Of a stretch of DNA of 62,350 nucleotides, positions 42,611 to 51,481 are shown piece after piece. This DNA is from Dorea sp. D27. GTDB taxonomy: Bacteria; Bacillota; Clostridia; Lachnospirales; Lachnospiraceae. Made by a program: the position numbers and the translations under genes. The stretch lies in contig NZ_KQ236744.1 in the NCBI RefSeq assembly GCF_001185345.1, forward strand, positions 884,130 through 946,479, read 5' to 3'. Below the pieces are notes generated by a model that was not told where the DNA came from, searched no databases, and saw only the letters and a program-made list of their open reading frames with translations. How positions within the stretch are numbered: the stretch's first letter is position 1; each line of letters opens with the position of its first letter.

Positions 42611-43477
42611 ATGCTGGACATTAAGCTGAAAAAGGAACTGGAACGTCTGGCGCTGGAAATCCGCATCGGAGCGGTGGAAGAATTCAAGGCAAGGGGATTC
42701 GGGCATATGGGAGGGTCTCTAAGCGTTGCGGACGCACTGGCGGTGCTGTATGGCGCAGTCATGAACGTGGATCCGAAGAATCCGCTGTGGGTAGACAGGG
42801 ACAAGCTCGTCTGCTCCAAAGGCCATGCCGGACCTGCTGTCTATGCGGCACTTGCATTAAAGGGGTTCTTCCCTTATGAAGAACTGAAGACGCTGAACCA
42901 GCCGGGAACGAATCTTCCAAGCCACTGCGACCGGAAGAAAACGCCGGGCATCGATATGACAACGGGATCATTGGGGCAGGGGACATCGCTGGCAGTGGGG
43001 ATGGCGCTCGGCGACAGGCTGAAAGGGCGTCCGGGAAGGACATACCTTATCGTGGGAGACGGGGAACTGAACGAGGGACAGGCATGGGAAGCCGCCATGT
43101 TCTCGGCGGCAAAGAAGGTCACGAATCTTGTGTGGCTTATTGACCATAATAATAAGCAGCTGGACGGCTATACGCAGGATGTCCTCGATTCCGGCGACCT
43201 GCGCCTGAAATTCGAGGCGTTCGGTTTTGACGCGGTTTCCATCGACGGCAATAACCTGGAACAGCTCTATATGCTCCTTGGAAAAGACGTGCAGGACAGG
43301 CCGCTGGCGGTCATCATGGACACGATAAAAGGCAAGGGTATAAAGGAAGTGGAAGAGACGATGGCGAATCATTCCATGGCGGTGACGGAAGAGACATATG
43401 ACAGATGGATTTGGGAATTGAAGCAGCAGTTGGATGATATTCCATGTGCAGGGGAAAGAAAGGAGGGCATTTCATGA
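42611..43477 (+). CDS. Transketolase, N-terminal subunit
   Basis: A 288-residue thiamine-diphosphate subunit of a split transketolase. It has SKGHAGPAVYAAL, TGSLGQGTSLAVGMA and the metal/ThDP-binding GDGELNEGQ with the partner Asn in DHNNKQLDGY. It forms the active site with the C-terminal subunit that overlaps its stop (ATGA at 43474). Split transketolases in gut Clostridia often act in special pathways rather than the general pentose route. AAAGGAGGCAG precedes the ATG. Confidence 0.92.
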   Translation: MLDIKLKKELERLALEIRIGAVEEFKARGFGHMGGSLSVADALAVLYGAVMNVDPKNPLWVDRDKLVCSKGHAGPAVYAALALKGFFPYEELKTLNQPGTNLPSHCDRKKTPGIDMTTGSLGQGTSLAVGMALGDRLKGRPGRTYLIVGDGELNEGQAWEAAMFSAAKKVTNLVWLIDHNNKQLDGYTQDVLDSGDLRLKFEAFGFDAVSIDGNNLEQLYMLLGKDVQDRPLAVIMDTIKGKGIKEVEETMANHSMAVTEETYDRWIWELKQQLDDIPCAGERKEGIS

Positions 43478-44430
43478 ATATTGTATATGACGGAAAGAAA
43501 GACCGGCCTTTCAAGGAAGTGTTGGGAGAAGTCATCCCCCGTCTGGCGGAGGAAGATAAAGATGTCATTTATCTGGATGCCGATTTGATGAGCTGCATCG
43601 GGACGTCGATATGGGCACAGAAGAATCCCCACCGGGCGATAAACTGCGGCATAGCCGAAGCCAACATGGCAGGTATTGCAGCGGGGCTTTCTAGCGCGGG
43701 CTTTAAGCCCATTGTACACACGTTCGGTACCTTTGCATCCCGCCGCTGTTATGACCAGATATTCTTGTCCGGAGGATATGCGGGTAATTCTGTCACCGTC
43801 ATCGGGACAGATCCTGGCGTCTGCGCGGCCTTTAACGGAGGGACTCATATGCCGTTCGAAGATATGGCCTTGTACCGGGCACTGCCAGGGGCGTATGTAT
43901 TTGACATAACAGACGCGGCGATGCTGGAGGATGTGCTGGCACAGTGCAAAGATATGGCGGGAGTCAATTATATCCGCGTAGGGCGTAAAAGCAATGCGAA
44001 GGTATATGAAGACGGCGCCAGGTTTGAACCCGGAAAAGGAATAGTCGTAAGGGAATATGGAACGGATGCGGTCGTCATCGCATGCGGTATCATGGTAGAA
44101 AAGGCGGTTGAGGCGGCCCGCAGACTGGCGGATGACAATATCAACATAACGGTGATTGACATGTTTACGGTAAAACCGCTGGATGAAGCGCTTGTCCTGA
44201 AATATGCCAAAATGGCCGGTGCGGTCGTGACGGCAGAAAACCATAATAAGATTGGCGGGCTGTACAGTGCAGTGTCAGAATTTCTCGGGCGCACTTATCC
44301 GGTTCCGCTCGGGTATGTGGCCGTGGAAGATGAGTTCGGGGAAGTGGGGCCTCAGGAATACCTGGAGGAACGCTTTGGGCTGACGGCAGAACGCATCGTG
44401 GAGGAAGTGAGAAGGGCAGGAAAGCTGTAG
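43474..44430 (+). CDS. Transketolase, C-terminal subunit
   Basis: A 318-residue subunit with the pyrimidine-binding domain and the C-terminal transketolase domain. NCGIAEANMAGIAAGLSSAG contains the Glu that activates ThDP, and HTFGTFASRRCYDQI and EDMALYRALPGAYV follow. Start overlaps the N-subunit stop by ATGA, after AAAGGAGGGC; an in-frame GTG at 43444 is not needed. Last gene of the operon. Confidence 0.92.
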   Translation: MNIVYDGKKDRPFKEVLGEVIPRLAEEDKDVIYLDADLMSCIGTSIWAQKNPHRAINCGIAEANMAGIAAGLSSAGFKPIVHTFGTFASRRCYDQIFLSGGYAGNSVTVIGTDPGVCAAFNGGTHMPFEDMALYRALPGAYVFDITDAAMLEDVLAQCKDMAGVNYIRVGRKSNAKVYEDGARFEPGKGIVVREYGTDAVVIACGIMVEKAVEAARRLADDNINITVIDMFTVKPLDEALVLKYAKMAGAVVTAENHNKIGGLYSAVSEFLGRTYPVPLGYVAVEDEFGEVGPQEYLEERFGLTAERIVEEVRRAGKL

Positions 44431-44441
44431 AGATATTACGA

Positions 44442-44484
44442 GGCAGCGCCCGGAGAAGATGGAAATGATTCTCCGGGTGCTGCC
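44442..44484. terminator. Bidirectional terminator
   Basis: Sixteen-base stem (44442-44457 with 44469-44484, one GU) between the convergent transketolase and LacI genes. Confidence 0.88.
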
Positions 44485-44497
44485 TTATTTGTGTGCG

Positions 44498-45571
44498 CTA
44501 CCAGCTGCGAAGATCCCATGACGTATCTGTGCCGGCCACGGTGGAATTACGTACCACCAGGTCTCCGTTGAGTCTGACGAGCATTCTTGATGCACTGGGG
44601 TTTTCTGCTCTTCGCTGGAACAGTTCAAATGCCATCTTTCCCATTTCAGTCTTGGGGACATGGATGGTAGACAGTGACGGCTGGATGAGCGAGGCGGGGA
44701 AGTTGTCGTTATAGCCGATAACTGCAATATCTTCCGGGACGCGCAGCCCTGCATCCAGGATAGCCCGGATAGCACCGATTCCCATCTGGTCGTTACCGAC
44801 AGCTACGGCATCCGGTCCGACATCCCTTGCAAGGAGCGCGTTCATACAATCATAACCGCTTACCGGAGAATAGTCCCCTTCTATTATCAGCTGGCTGTCC
44901 ACGGGCAGCTCGTTCTGCTTCAGCGCGGCCAGATACCCCTCGCGTCTTGATTTGCCCATAGAGAACGTGGTGGGGGCGGCGATATAGGCGATTCGTTTTC
45001 TGCCCAGGCTGATCAAATGTTCCGTGGCGGTCTTAAGCCCTTCCTTGTCATCCATGACAACAGCGTCCAGCTTCGGGCCGATAGCCGATTCCAGGCAGAT
45101 AAGTGGAATCGGGTGGCCATTGACGCTTAAGTCAGACAGCATATCAATGTACTCTGCGGAATCCGGAGCATCGGTGTCCACGCAGGAGGACAGCAGGATG
45201 CCGTCAATCCATTGGGAACGGAGCATCTGGATGTATTCTTTTTCCCGCTCAAGCCTGCCGGTCGTGCCGAATACGCTGAGCGAATATCCGTTCTGATTGG
45301 CGATGGTCTGTATGCTTTTTAACAGAGGGGGGAAAAAAACACTTGTAAGGGAGGGAACGATGACTGCAATCGTGTTGGTCTTTCCACTTTTCAAGCCGCG
45401 GGCGACCATATTGACTTCATAGTTCAGCTCGCTGACGGCGTTCATGACACGTTCCTGCAGCGACTCGCTTACGGTCTTTGTCCCGTTCAGTACATTTGAT
45501 ACAGTAGAGATAGAGACATTGGCACGTCTTGCGACGTCCTTGATTCCTACCGGTTTTGTGTTTTTTGTCAT
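44498..45571 (-). CDS. LacI-family regulator of the inositol-type regulon
   Basis: A 357-residue LacI/GalR regulator: HTH with IKDVARRANVSISTVSNVLN, hinge helix, then a sugar-binding-type effector domain (about 60-340). Its ATG at 45571 overlaps the stop of iolO (ATGA), so it is translationally coupled; the frame is open upstream to 45646. It is the only LacI protein encoded inside the clusters that carry the AAAAACGTTTTT operators, so it most likely represses both and is released by an inositol-derived ligand. Confidence 0.88.
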   Translation of the reverse strand: MTKNTKPVGIKDVARRANVSISTVSNVLNGTKTVSESLQERVMNAVSELNYEVNMVARGLKSGKTNTIAVIVPSLTSVFFPPLLKSIQTIANQNGYSLSVFGTTGRLEREKEYIQMLRSQWIDGILLSSCVDTDAPDSAEYIDMLSDLSVNGHPIPLICLESAIGPKLDAVVMDDKEGLKTATEHLISLGRKRIAYIAAPTTFSMGKSRREGYLAALKQNELPVDSQLIIEGDYSPVSGYDCMNALLARDVGPDAVAVGNDQMGIGAIRAILDAGLRVPEDIAVIGYNDNFPASLIQPSLSTIHVPKTEMGKMAFELFQRRAENPSASRMLVRLNGDLVVRNSTVAGTDTSWDLRSW

Positions 45572-46389
45572 ATTTGTTCTAACAACTCCTTTACGGAAGA
45601 CAGCCAGTTTACGGCTGCCTCCTGTTTCGTCGGCAGAGGAAGGCACTCTGCGCTTATGGTTCCATTATACTTGTAATTGGATAATATTTCAATTATTTGC
45701 CGGAAATCAATATGCCCCTGTCCCGGCCAGAGGCGGTTAGAGTCGGCAAAGTGTACATATCTGATGTCGCCGATGTTGTCTATGACTGCCTGCCCGATAT
45801 CTTTTTCTTCTATATTCATGTGAAACGTATCCATCATCATTTTAATATTCTTCAGCTCGTTCACATGAAGAAAATCCGCTACCTCATAAGTGCTGCACAA
45901 GTAGTTGTTCTCATAGCGGTTGATTGGCTCGAATACCATAGTCACGCCATGGCTGCAGGCATAGGCATCAAGCGTCTGCATGGATTCCCCGAGCAGCAGG
46001 AGAGTATCGCCGTATCTGTCAGGAGAAGGGACGTTCCCTCTTACGCAGCCGATGATGACGATGGAACGCAAAGCCGCTGCCACGTCGATATACGCTTTCA
46101 TCATGCGGATTGCCTCGCTGCGCACCGCTTTATCTCCATCGGTCAGCGACAGTCCTTTGTTGACATAGAGACGGCCTGTGCCAAGAGCGGTCACCTGTAT
46201 GCCGTTCTCCTTGAGGGCGGCGGACAGATCTGGTGTATGAAGCGCCGACGGGTCTGAAGCATGCAGCTCTACTCCATCATACCCGAGCCTGCGGGCATAG
46301 GCAACGCCTGCCTCAAAGGACCCTTCGTAAAGAAAAGGAGCGCTGCCGATTATTTTGTCGGTAAGGGTTAGGGATAATCGTATGTGCAA
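45568..46389 (-). CDS. iolO: 5-keto-L-gluconate epimerase (IolO type)
   Basis: A 273-residue TIM-barrel protein of the xylose isomerase-like family. It closely follows what I recall of Thermotoga maritima IolO (TM0416): GTGRLYVNKGLSLTD, VIIGCVRG, FEPINRYENNY, MMDTFHMNIEE, HFADSNRLWPGQGH and AECLPLP. The metal-binding Glu, Asp, His and Glu are all there. IolO epimerises 5-keto-L-gluconate to D-tagaturonate. It lies 11 bases after iolM and overlaps the LacI gene. Confidence 0.85.
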   Translation of the reverse strand: MHIRLSLTLTDKIIGSAPFLYEGSFEAGVAYARRLGYDGVELHASDPSALHTPDLSAALKENGIQVTALGTGRLYVNKGLSLTDGDKAVRSEAIRMMKAYIDVAAALRSIVIIGCVRGNVPSPDRYGDTLLLLGESMQTLDAYACSHGVTMVFEPINRYENNYLCSTYEVADFLHVNELKNIKMMMDTFHMNIEEKDIGQAVIDNIGDIRYVHFADSNRLWPGQGHIDFRQIIEILSNYKYNGTISAECLPLPTKQEAAVNWLSSVKELLEQI

Positions 46390-46400
46390 TTTGATACCTC

Positions 46401-47459
46401 CTAATCTTCTTCCGGATAGATGACGACCTTCAGAGCTTTGCCGGCCCGCAAAAGCTCCAGCCCTTTTTCATATTCGCTCATAGGGAAGGTATGGGTTACG
46501 ATTTCTTCCAGCGGGAGTATGCCGCTTTCGATGATCCGGGCCGTCTTTTCGAAATAGTATTTCCCAAGAAAGCCTCCATATATTGCCGCCTCTTTACGGA
46601 CGATATCCGCCAGGCGGATCTGCGGTACGGCCGTCTCGTCATGACCGAACATTACGATTTTTCCGCCTGGACGGATGACATCGATGCTCATCTGAAGGAG
46701 CTGCCCTACTGCCTCGATGCAATGGTCCACGCCGAGCCCGTCCGTTAGGCCGAGGCAGACCTTCCTTATATCTTCTTTTTTTGGATTGACTACGTGCGTT
46801 GCGCCGCATTTCAGCGCTTTTTCTCTGCGGTATTCATAAGGTTCGGATACGATAACTTTGGTCGCCCCGTTTGCCCTTGCCATAGAAGCAAACAGAAGCC
46901 CCATAGGGCCCGCACCGAGTATGCACACGGTCTCGCCGGCCTGGATATCCAGTTTTTCAATCGCATATCCGACACAGGAGAGAGGCTCTGCCAGCGCGGC
47001 CAGCTGGAACGGCGTGCCGCTGTCGATTTTATAAACGGAGATGGAAGGGACTACCGTATAGCTGCACAGCGCGCCGTCGGCAAACAGGCCTCTCGTGACG
47101 CCGTGCTCCGGCCATGGGCTGTCCTGCTGGCTGTACAGCGTCGTACACAGATTGGGGCGGTCGCTCCGGCAGTTCTTACAGCTGCCGCATGGCGGGTGGG
47201 GATCCACGATAACCTTGTCCCCGGGGTTGAGCCAGTCCACATCGGGACCGACTTGTGCGACCTCACCGCAGTATTCGTGCCCGAAGATGATATCGGGCCT
47301 GGCCGGATGCATGGGAGGATCCATGAGTACGTGCAGGTCTGTACCACAGATGCCTACGCCGAGCACCTTTATCTTGACATCGTCACGGTTTTGAATCTGT
47401 GGTTCGGGACGGTTTTCATAAGCGTATACGCCAGGTTTTTTAAAAATAATCGATTTCAT
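46401..47459 (-). CDS. iolM: Zinc-dependent dehydrogenase (IolM type)
   Basis: A 352-residue medium-chain dehydrogenase. The catalytic zinc site is in GVGICGTDLH and FGHEYCGE, four structural cysteines lie in CGSCKNCRSDRPNLC, and GAGPMG binds NAD. In Thermotoga, IolM (TM0412), of this family, oxidises 2-keto-myo-inositol a second time. Clustering with IolO, IolN and IolG supports that role here; without context it would be called sorbitol- or threonine-dehydrogenase-like. ATG 47459 follows AAAGGAG; the long upstream extension of the frame is AT-rich control DNA. Confidence 0.78.
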   Translation of the reverse strand: MKSIIFKKPGVYAYENRPEPQIQNRDDVKIKVLGVGICGTDLHVLMDPPMHPARPDIIFGHEYCGEVAQVGPDVDWLNPGDKVIVDPHPPCGSCKNCRSDRPNLCTTLYSQQDSPWPEHGVTRGLFADGALCSYTVVPSISVYKIDSGTPFQLAALAEPLSCVGYAIEKLDIQAGETVCILGAGPMGLLFASMARANGATKVIVSEPYEYRREKALKCGATHVVNPKKEDIRKVCLGLTDGLGVDHCIEAVGQLLQMSIDVIRPGGKIVMFGHDETAVPQIRLADIVRKEAAIYGGFLGKYYFEKTARIIESGILPLEEIVTHTFPMSEYEKGLELLRAGKALKVVIYPEED

Positions 47460-47520
47460 GTCAGTATCTCCTTTTCTTACTGTTAAGCTGCAAAAAATGC
47501 TGTGAATTGAAAAAATGTTA

Positions 47521-47537
47521 AAAAACGTTTCGCAAAT
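47521..47537. promoter_or_regulatory. LacI-type operator B1
   Basis: AAAAACGTTTCGCAAAT, shared with operator A1 at 37421. It lies about 45 bases downstream of the iolM start site, in the leader of the minus-strand operon. Confidence 0.65.
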
Positions 47538-47579
47538 ACAATAAAATTTTGAATTGATACAACAAAAATACTTAAGCAT

Positions 47580-47608
47580 ATTATAGACATATATGACAAA
47601 AAAATCAA
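47580..47608 (-). promoter_or_regulatory. Promoter of the iolM-iolO-lacI operon
   Basis: On the minus strand TTGATT (47608-47603), 17 bases, TATAAT (47585-47580). Confidence 0.65.
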
Positions 47609-47646
47609 TATTAAAATGTAAAAATTGATGGTAATTAATAATATAA

Positions 47647-47696
47647 TTGACAATTAACAACCATAATGATAGTATTGAAATAGAAAAACGTTTTTA
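47647..47696 (+). promoter_or_regulatory. Promoter with operator B2 for the iolN operon
   Basis: TTGACA (47647-47652), 17 bases, TAGTAT (47670-47675), then AAAAACGTTTTT at 47684-47695. Near-identical to the module at 37545-37594. The remaining bases of 47460-47735 hold no gene. Confidence 0.88.
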
Positions 47697-47735
47697 AAAT
47701 ACAAGCAAAAACCGTGAAAAGGAGGCAGTGAAAGA

Positions 47736-48866
47736 TTGAAGATACAATTAAACGAATCCGAAAAAAAATGGATAAAGACGGAAGATCCCAACATCTTATT
47801 TGAAGACAATGAGGTGGGAAGGCTGAAAAAGGAAGTATGGGATATGACGGAAGACCAGCTCGATGAAGTGCTGCTGGAATATGGCATACCTTCTGCTCCA
47901 GAGCTCGGCATTGCAGGAACGTATATCCAGAATACGCCGAGGGCCGTCCAGATTGAGAAGCGCCGCAGGGACGATATCGTCTTTGTTCCGCTTGGCTGTA
48001 CGGAAAACCATGGTCTCCACAACAATACGGGGCTGGATACGTTCATGTGTTCGCAGATCGTAGAAGGTGTCCGCCGATATACGAAGAAGCACAGCCAGGA
48101 GGTGAACCTGGCATTGCCTCCGCTCAATTACGGAGGTCATCCTTATCATCATATCGGTATGCCAGGAACGGTCATCATGCCGGAAGAAGTTGTGAAAGAG
48201 ACGCTCATCTACACGATGCTCGGCCTGTGGAATGACGGATACCGCAAGATCATATTCATCAACAACCACGGGCATCTCTGGATGATTGAGTCTGCGATAC
48301 AGGAATTCTGCAAGCGCTACCAGCTTCCGGGCATTTTCCGGGTTATCGACTGGCACAGAGCCGTCCGTGAATTCTTCTATCCGACGGCAGATGAACTGAG
48401 CCTTGAGACTCATTTCGTTCACGCCGATGAGGCGGAGACATCTGTTGCTCTGCTTATGTTCAAAGAAATGGTAGATATGCAGTATGTGCAGGACAAGCTG
48501 GGAGAAAGCCTCCTGCCGGACGGACATATGGACAAATCAGTGGATCCGTTCCGCCGTCCATGCCGATGGAGCGAAGGAGAGGGACATGCGGCGATTGAGA
48601 GGTCGGCGACACCAGAGGGCATTGTCGGCGTACCATCCCAGTCCGATGCCAGAAAGGCAAAGAGGCCGATTGTGGCTATCTTGAAATACCTGACTCTTCT
48701 GCACGACCAGATATTGGAGGCATATCCGGCAGGAACTGTTCCGCCGGTTGATAAAGTATCGCTGAGAGATCCTAAGGAAATGGAGCCATTTTTAAAAGAA
48801 CCATTGAGCGAAGGCTGGAAGTCCATCGACGAGCTTCCGCGCATGGGAGTTTTTGAACATCTTTAA
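47736..48866 (+). CDS. iolN: Creatininase-family hydrolase (IolN type)
   Basis: A 376-residue protein of the creatininase family. The metal ligands are visible in PLGCTENHGLHNNTGLDTF, NNHGHLWMIE and HADEAETSVA. The family includes creatininase, FAPy deformylase and Thermotoga IolN (TM0413), which opens the diketo-inositol ring to 5-keto-L-gluconate; the iol neighbours favour the last. TTG start ten bases after AAAAGGAGG. First gene of the plus-strand operon under operator B2. Confidence 0.8.
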   Translation: MKIQLNESEKKWIKTEDPNILFEDNEVGRLKKEVWDMTEDQLDEVLLEYGIPSAPELGIAGTYIQNTPRAVQIEKRRRDDIVFVPLGCTENHGLHNNTGLDTFMCSQIVEGVRRYTKKHSQEVNLALPPLNYGGHPYHHIGMPGTVIMPEEVVKETLIYTMLGLWNDGYRKIIFINNHGHLWMIESAIQEFCKRYQLPGIFRVIDWHRAVREFFYPTADELSLETHFVHADEAETSVALLMFKEMVDMQYVQDKLGESLLPDGHMDKSVDPFRRPCRWSEGEGHAAIERSATPEGIVGVPSQSDARKAKRPIVAILKYLTLLHDQILEAYPAGTVPPVDKVSLRDPKEMEPFLKEPLSEGWKSIDELPRMGVFEHL

Positions 48867-48906
48867 TGTTGTAATGATATATTGATGAACCAGGAGGAAG
48901 AGCTGT

Positions 48907-50349
48907 ATGGACAGATACATAGAGAAAATCAGGCAGGCAATGCCGGACGGCGATATCTGGATAAAGGAAAGCACTTATGCACAGACGGAAGGGCTGCGGG
49001 CAATATATGCCACGGCGGCAGAAAAAGAATGTCTTATCGTGGACGGCTGCAAAGCATTTCTTTTTGAAGGAGAAACCGTAAATGGGATTAAGATCTGTCC
49101 ATTGAACCATATTAACCGTCTGGCTCTTAACATGGAAATAGGATATACAAGGCCGCAGTCCATAGGGGCAGAGACAGCATCCTTTGGCTGTGGCGACAGG
49201 CTTGGACTTGCGAACGAAGGACAGCTTGCGGCAGTCAGACGGACAAGGGTAAAACCTGTCCTGGCGCAGCAGAGCCTGCGGGAACTCGACCTTACGGGGC
49301 GTTCCTATGATGACGTTATCGATGCGGCTTCATGGGCCGTATTCAAAGCCGGCTACAGAGAAGGCTATGGTGCGGACGGAGACCACCTGAAGACGAAACA
49401 AGAGGTAGAAGCGGCACTGGAGCATGGCTGTTCTATGATTACGTTGGACTGTTCTGATGTCCTGAGAGAACCGCCGGTCCAGGCAGAGGCGTTAAGCCGG
49501 GCCTATGATCAGATTCCGGACAAGAAGCGCCTGATTCTGGAAGAGGAGTATCGGAATCTGCCGCATGCCGCATCCATTGGAGTTACCTATACAAGGCAGA
49601 CATGGATGGAGGTCTTGGTTACATATCTGGACGCTTTAGAGCTTGCGGAAGAGATATATGTGGAACTTATCCGCAGCAGAGGGCGGCGTATTGATTATGA
49701 GATATCGCTTGATGAGACAGCTCATACGACGAGTGCGGCGGCCCACTACTTCGTGGCAAGAGAACTTAAGAAGCGGCATGTGCGAATCAGCAGTATCGCT
49801 CCAAAGTTCATCGGAGAATTCCAGAAGGGCATCGACTACATAGGAGATACGGAAGACTTCCGCCGCAACCTGCGGATGCACTGCAAGGTTGCAGCCTGTT
49901 TTGGGCATAAGGTGAGCATTCATTCCGGAAGTGACAAGTTTAAAGTGTTTCCCGTCATTGCCGATGAGACGAAAGGCCTTTTTCACGTCAAGACATCAGG
50001 AACGAGCTGGCTGGAGGCAGTACGGGTGATTGCAGGAAGCTCGCCGGACCTGTACCGCAGGATGCACCGGAAAGCGCTGGAACATCTGGATGAGGCAAGG
50101 TCTTACTATGAGGTGAACTGCGACATGTCAGCAGTCAGGCCGCTTGACACGGCAGCGGACGATGAGCTTCCCGCTTATATTGAGCAGGTTGATTCCAGAC
50201 AGCTTATGCACATCACGTATGGAATATTGCTTAATGATACGGAAATGCACGATGCGATATATGAGTTCCTGAAAAAGAATGAAAAGATATACGAGATGCA
50301 GGTAAAACGGCATATGGAGAAGCATTTGAAAAGTTTGGGCTGCCTGTGA
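48907..50349 (+). CDS. uxaE: Tagaturonate/fructuronate epimerase family (UxaE type)
   Basis: A 480-residue protein that matches the UxaE family, which interconverts D-tagaturonate and D-fructuronate. Family blocks include GCGDRLGLANEG, VLAQQSLRELDLTGRSYDD, GYGADGDHLKTK with the metal-binding acid and His, and KVSIHSGSDKFKVFPV. It would link the D-tagaturonate made by IolO to D-fructuronate, the only isomer in the series with the C3/C4 configuration of fructose. AGGAGGAAGAG precedes the ATG. Confidence 0.8.
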   Translation: MDRYIEKIRQAMPDGDIWIKESTYAQTEGLRAIYATAAEKECLIVDGCKAFLFEGETVNGIKICPLNHINRLALNMEIGYTRPQSIGAETASFGCGDRLGLANEGQLAAVRRTRVKPVLAQQSLRELDLTGRSYDDVIDAASWAVFKAGYREGYGADGDHLKTKQEVEAALEHGCSMITLDCSDVLREPPVQAEALSRAYDQIPDKKRLILEEEYRNLPHAASIGVTYTRQTWMEVLVTYLDALELAEEIYVELIRSRGRRIDYEISLDETAHTTSAAAHYFVARELKKRHVRISSIAPKFIGEFQKGIDYIGDTEDFRRNLRMHCKVAACFGHKVSIHSGSDKFKVFPVIADETKGLFHVKTSGTSWLEAVRVIAGSSPDLYRRMHRKALEHLDEARSYYEVNCDMSAVRPLDTAADDELPAYIEQVDSRQLMHITYGILLNDTEMHDAIYEFLKKNEKIYEMQVKRHMEKHLKSLGCL

Positions 50350-50380
50350 CGGCTAACAGTCAATTAGGGAGAGGAAAACT

Positions 50381-51400
50381 ATGAGTGTCAAAAATACGGT
50401 AGCGATCCTGGGCGCGGGACGGATAGCGCGCGTCCATGCCGAGTCGCTGAATAGATATGCACAAAACGTAACAGTAAAATATATCATCGACCCATATATG
50501 GACGATAAGATGCGCAAGTGGGCGGAAACCATAAATATATCATATGCGGAGAACGACTCGGCCCGGATGTTCGCCGATCGGGAAGTAGACAGCATCTTTA
50601 TCTGCTCGCCGACACCGACTCACTGTGACTATATTCTGAAGGCCTGCGAGAGCGGGAAAAATGTATACTGCGAAAAGCCGTTGGATTCTGACATCAGCCG
50701 CATATATAAGGCTATGGAGGTTGTGGAAAAGTCAGGGATAAAGTTTCTGATGGGCTTTATGAGAAGATTTGATACAAGCCAGCGGAAGATGAAAGATATC
50801 ATCGCCAGTGGAAAGGTCGGGGCTCCACAGATTATCAAGCTTTGTTCCAGAGACCCGGCACTGCCATCTTATGGCTACATTAAGACGAGCGGAGGCATCT
50901 ATTTTGATTCAATGATACATGACTTTGATTTGGCTCGCTATTTTTCGGATTCGGAAGTAGTAGAAGTATATGCAACGGGCAAAGCCCTCATTGATCCTCA
51001 GGTAGGAGAGCTTGGGGATGTGGATACGGCAGCGGCGCTGTTAAAGTTCGAGAGCGGCGCTATCGGACTCATAGACTTGAGCCGGCAGTCCAACTGTGGT
51101 TATGACCAGAGGACGGAAGTGCATGCATCAAAAGGTTTCGTGCAAGTCGGCAATGTGCCGGAGAGCTCCGTCATAGTCAATAATGAGCATGGCGTTACAC
51201 ATGACAGGCCTGTCTACTTCTTTCTGGAACGCTATGAACAGGCATTTGTGAATGCACAGCGTACATTTTTCGATATTGTGAACAAAGACAAAGAGCCTCC
51301 GGTGACAATGTATGATGGTCTGCAGGCAGTCAGAATCGCAAAAGCGGCCAGGACATCTTACCTGGAGAACAGGCCGGTAAAACTGTCCGAGATTGAATAA
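50381..51400 (+). CDS. iolG: Gfo/Idh/MocA dehydrogenase, probable myo-inositol 2-dehydrogenase
   Basis: A 339-residue NAD-dependent dehydrogenase. The Rossmann loop is GAGRIARVHAES, the catalytic Lys lies in CEKPLD, and GFMRRFD and MIHDFDLARYF match inositol dehydrogenases, in which Asp and His of the HD pair take part in catalysis. It should oxidise myo-inositol to 2-keto-myo-inositol, step one of the pathway. It sits between the epimerase gene and the ABC importer genes. Confidence 0.82.
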   Translation: MSVKNTVAILGAGRIARVHAESLNRYAQNVTVKYIIDPYMDDKMRKWAETINISYAENDSARMFADREVDSIFICSPTPTHCDYILKACESGKNVYCEKPLDSDISRIYKAMEVVEKSGIKFLMGFMRRFDTSQRKMKDIIASGKVGAPQIIKLCSRDPALPSYGYIKTSGGIYFDSMIHDFDLARYFSDSEVVEVYATGKALIDPQVGELGDVDTAAALLKFESGAIGLIDLSRQSNCGYDQRTEVHASKGFVQVGNVPESSVIVNNEHGVTHDRPVYFFLERYEQAFVNAQRTFFDIVNKDKEPPVTMYDGLQAVRIAKAARTSYLENRPVKLSEIE

Positions 51401-51481
51401 AAGGGAAGGGAGGATGCAGGAGGCTTTGTAGATAGAGGGAGCAAGGTAGTATGAATCTAAAAACGATAAAAGGAGGATCTT

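Noticed and set aside
41830..42819. 329-codon minus-strand frame over malic enzyme and transketolase
   Set aside because: Antisense shadow; both plus-strand proteins have intact catalytic motifs.
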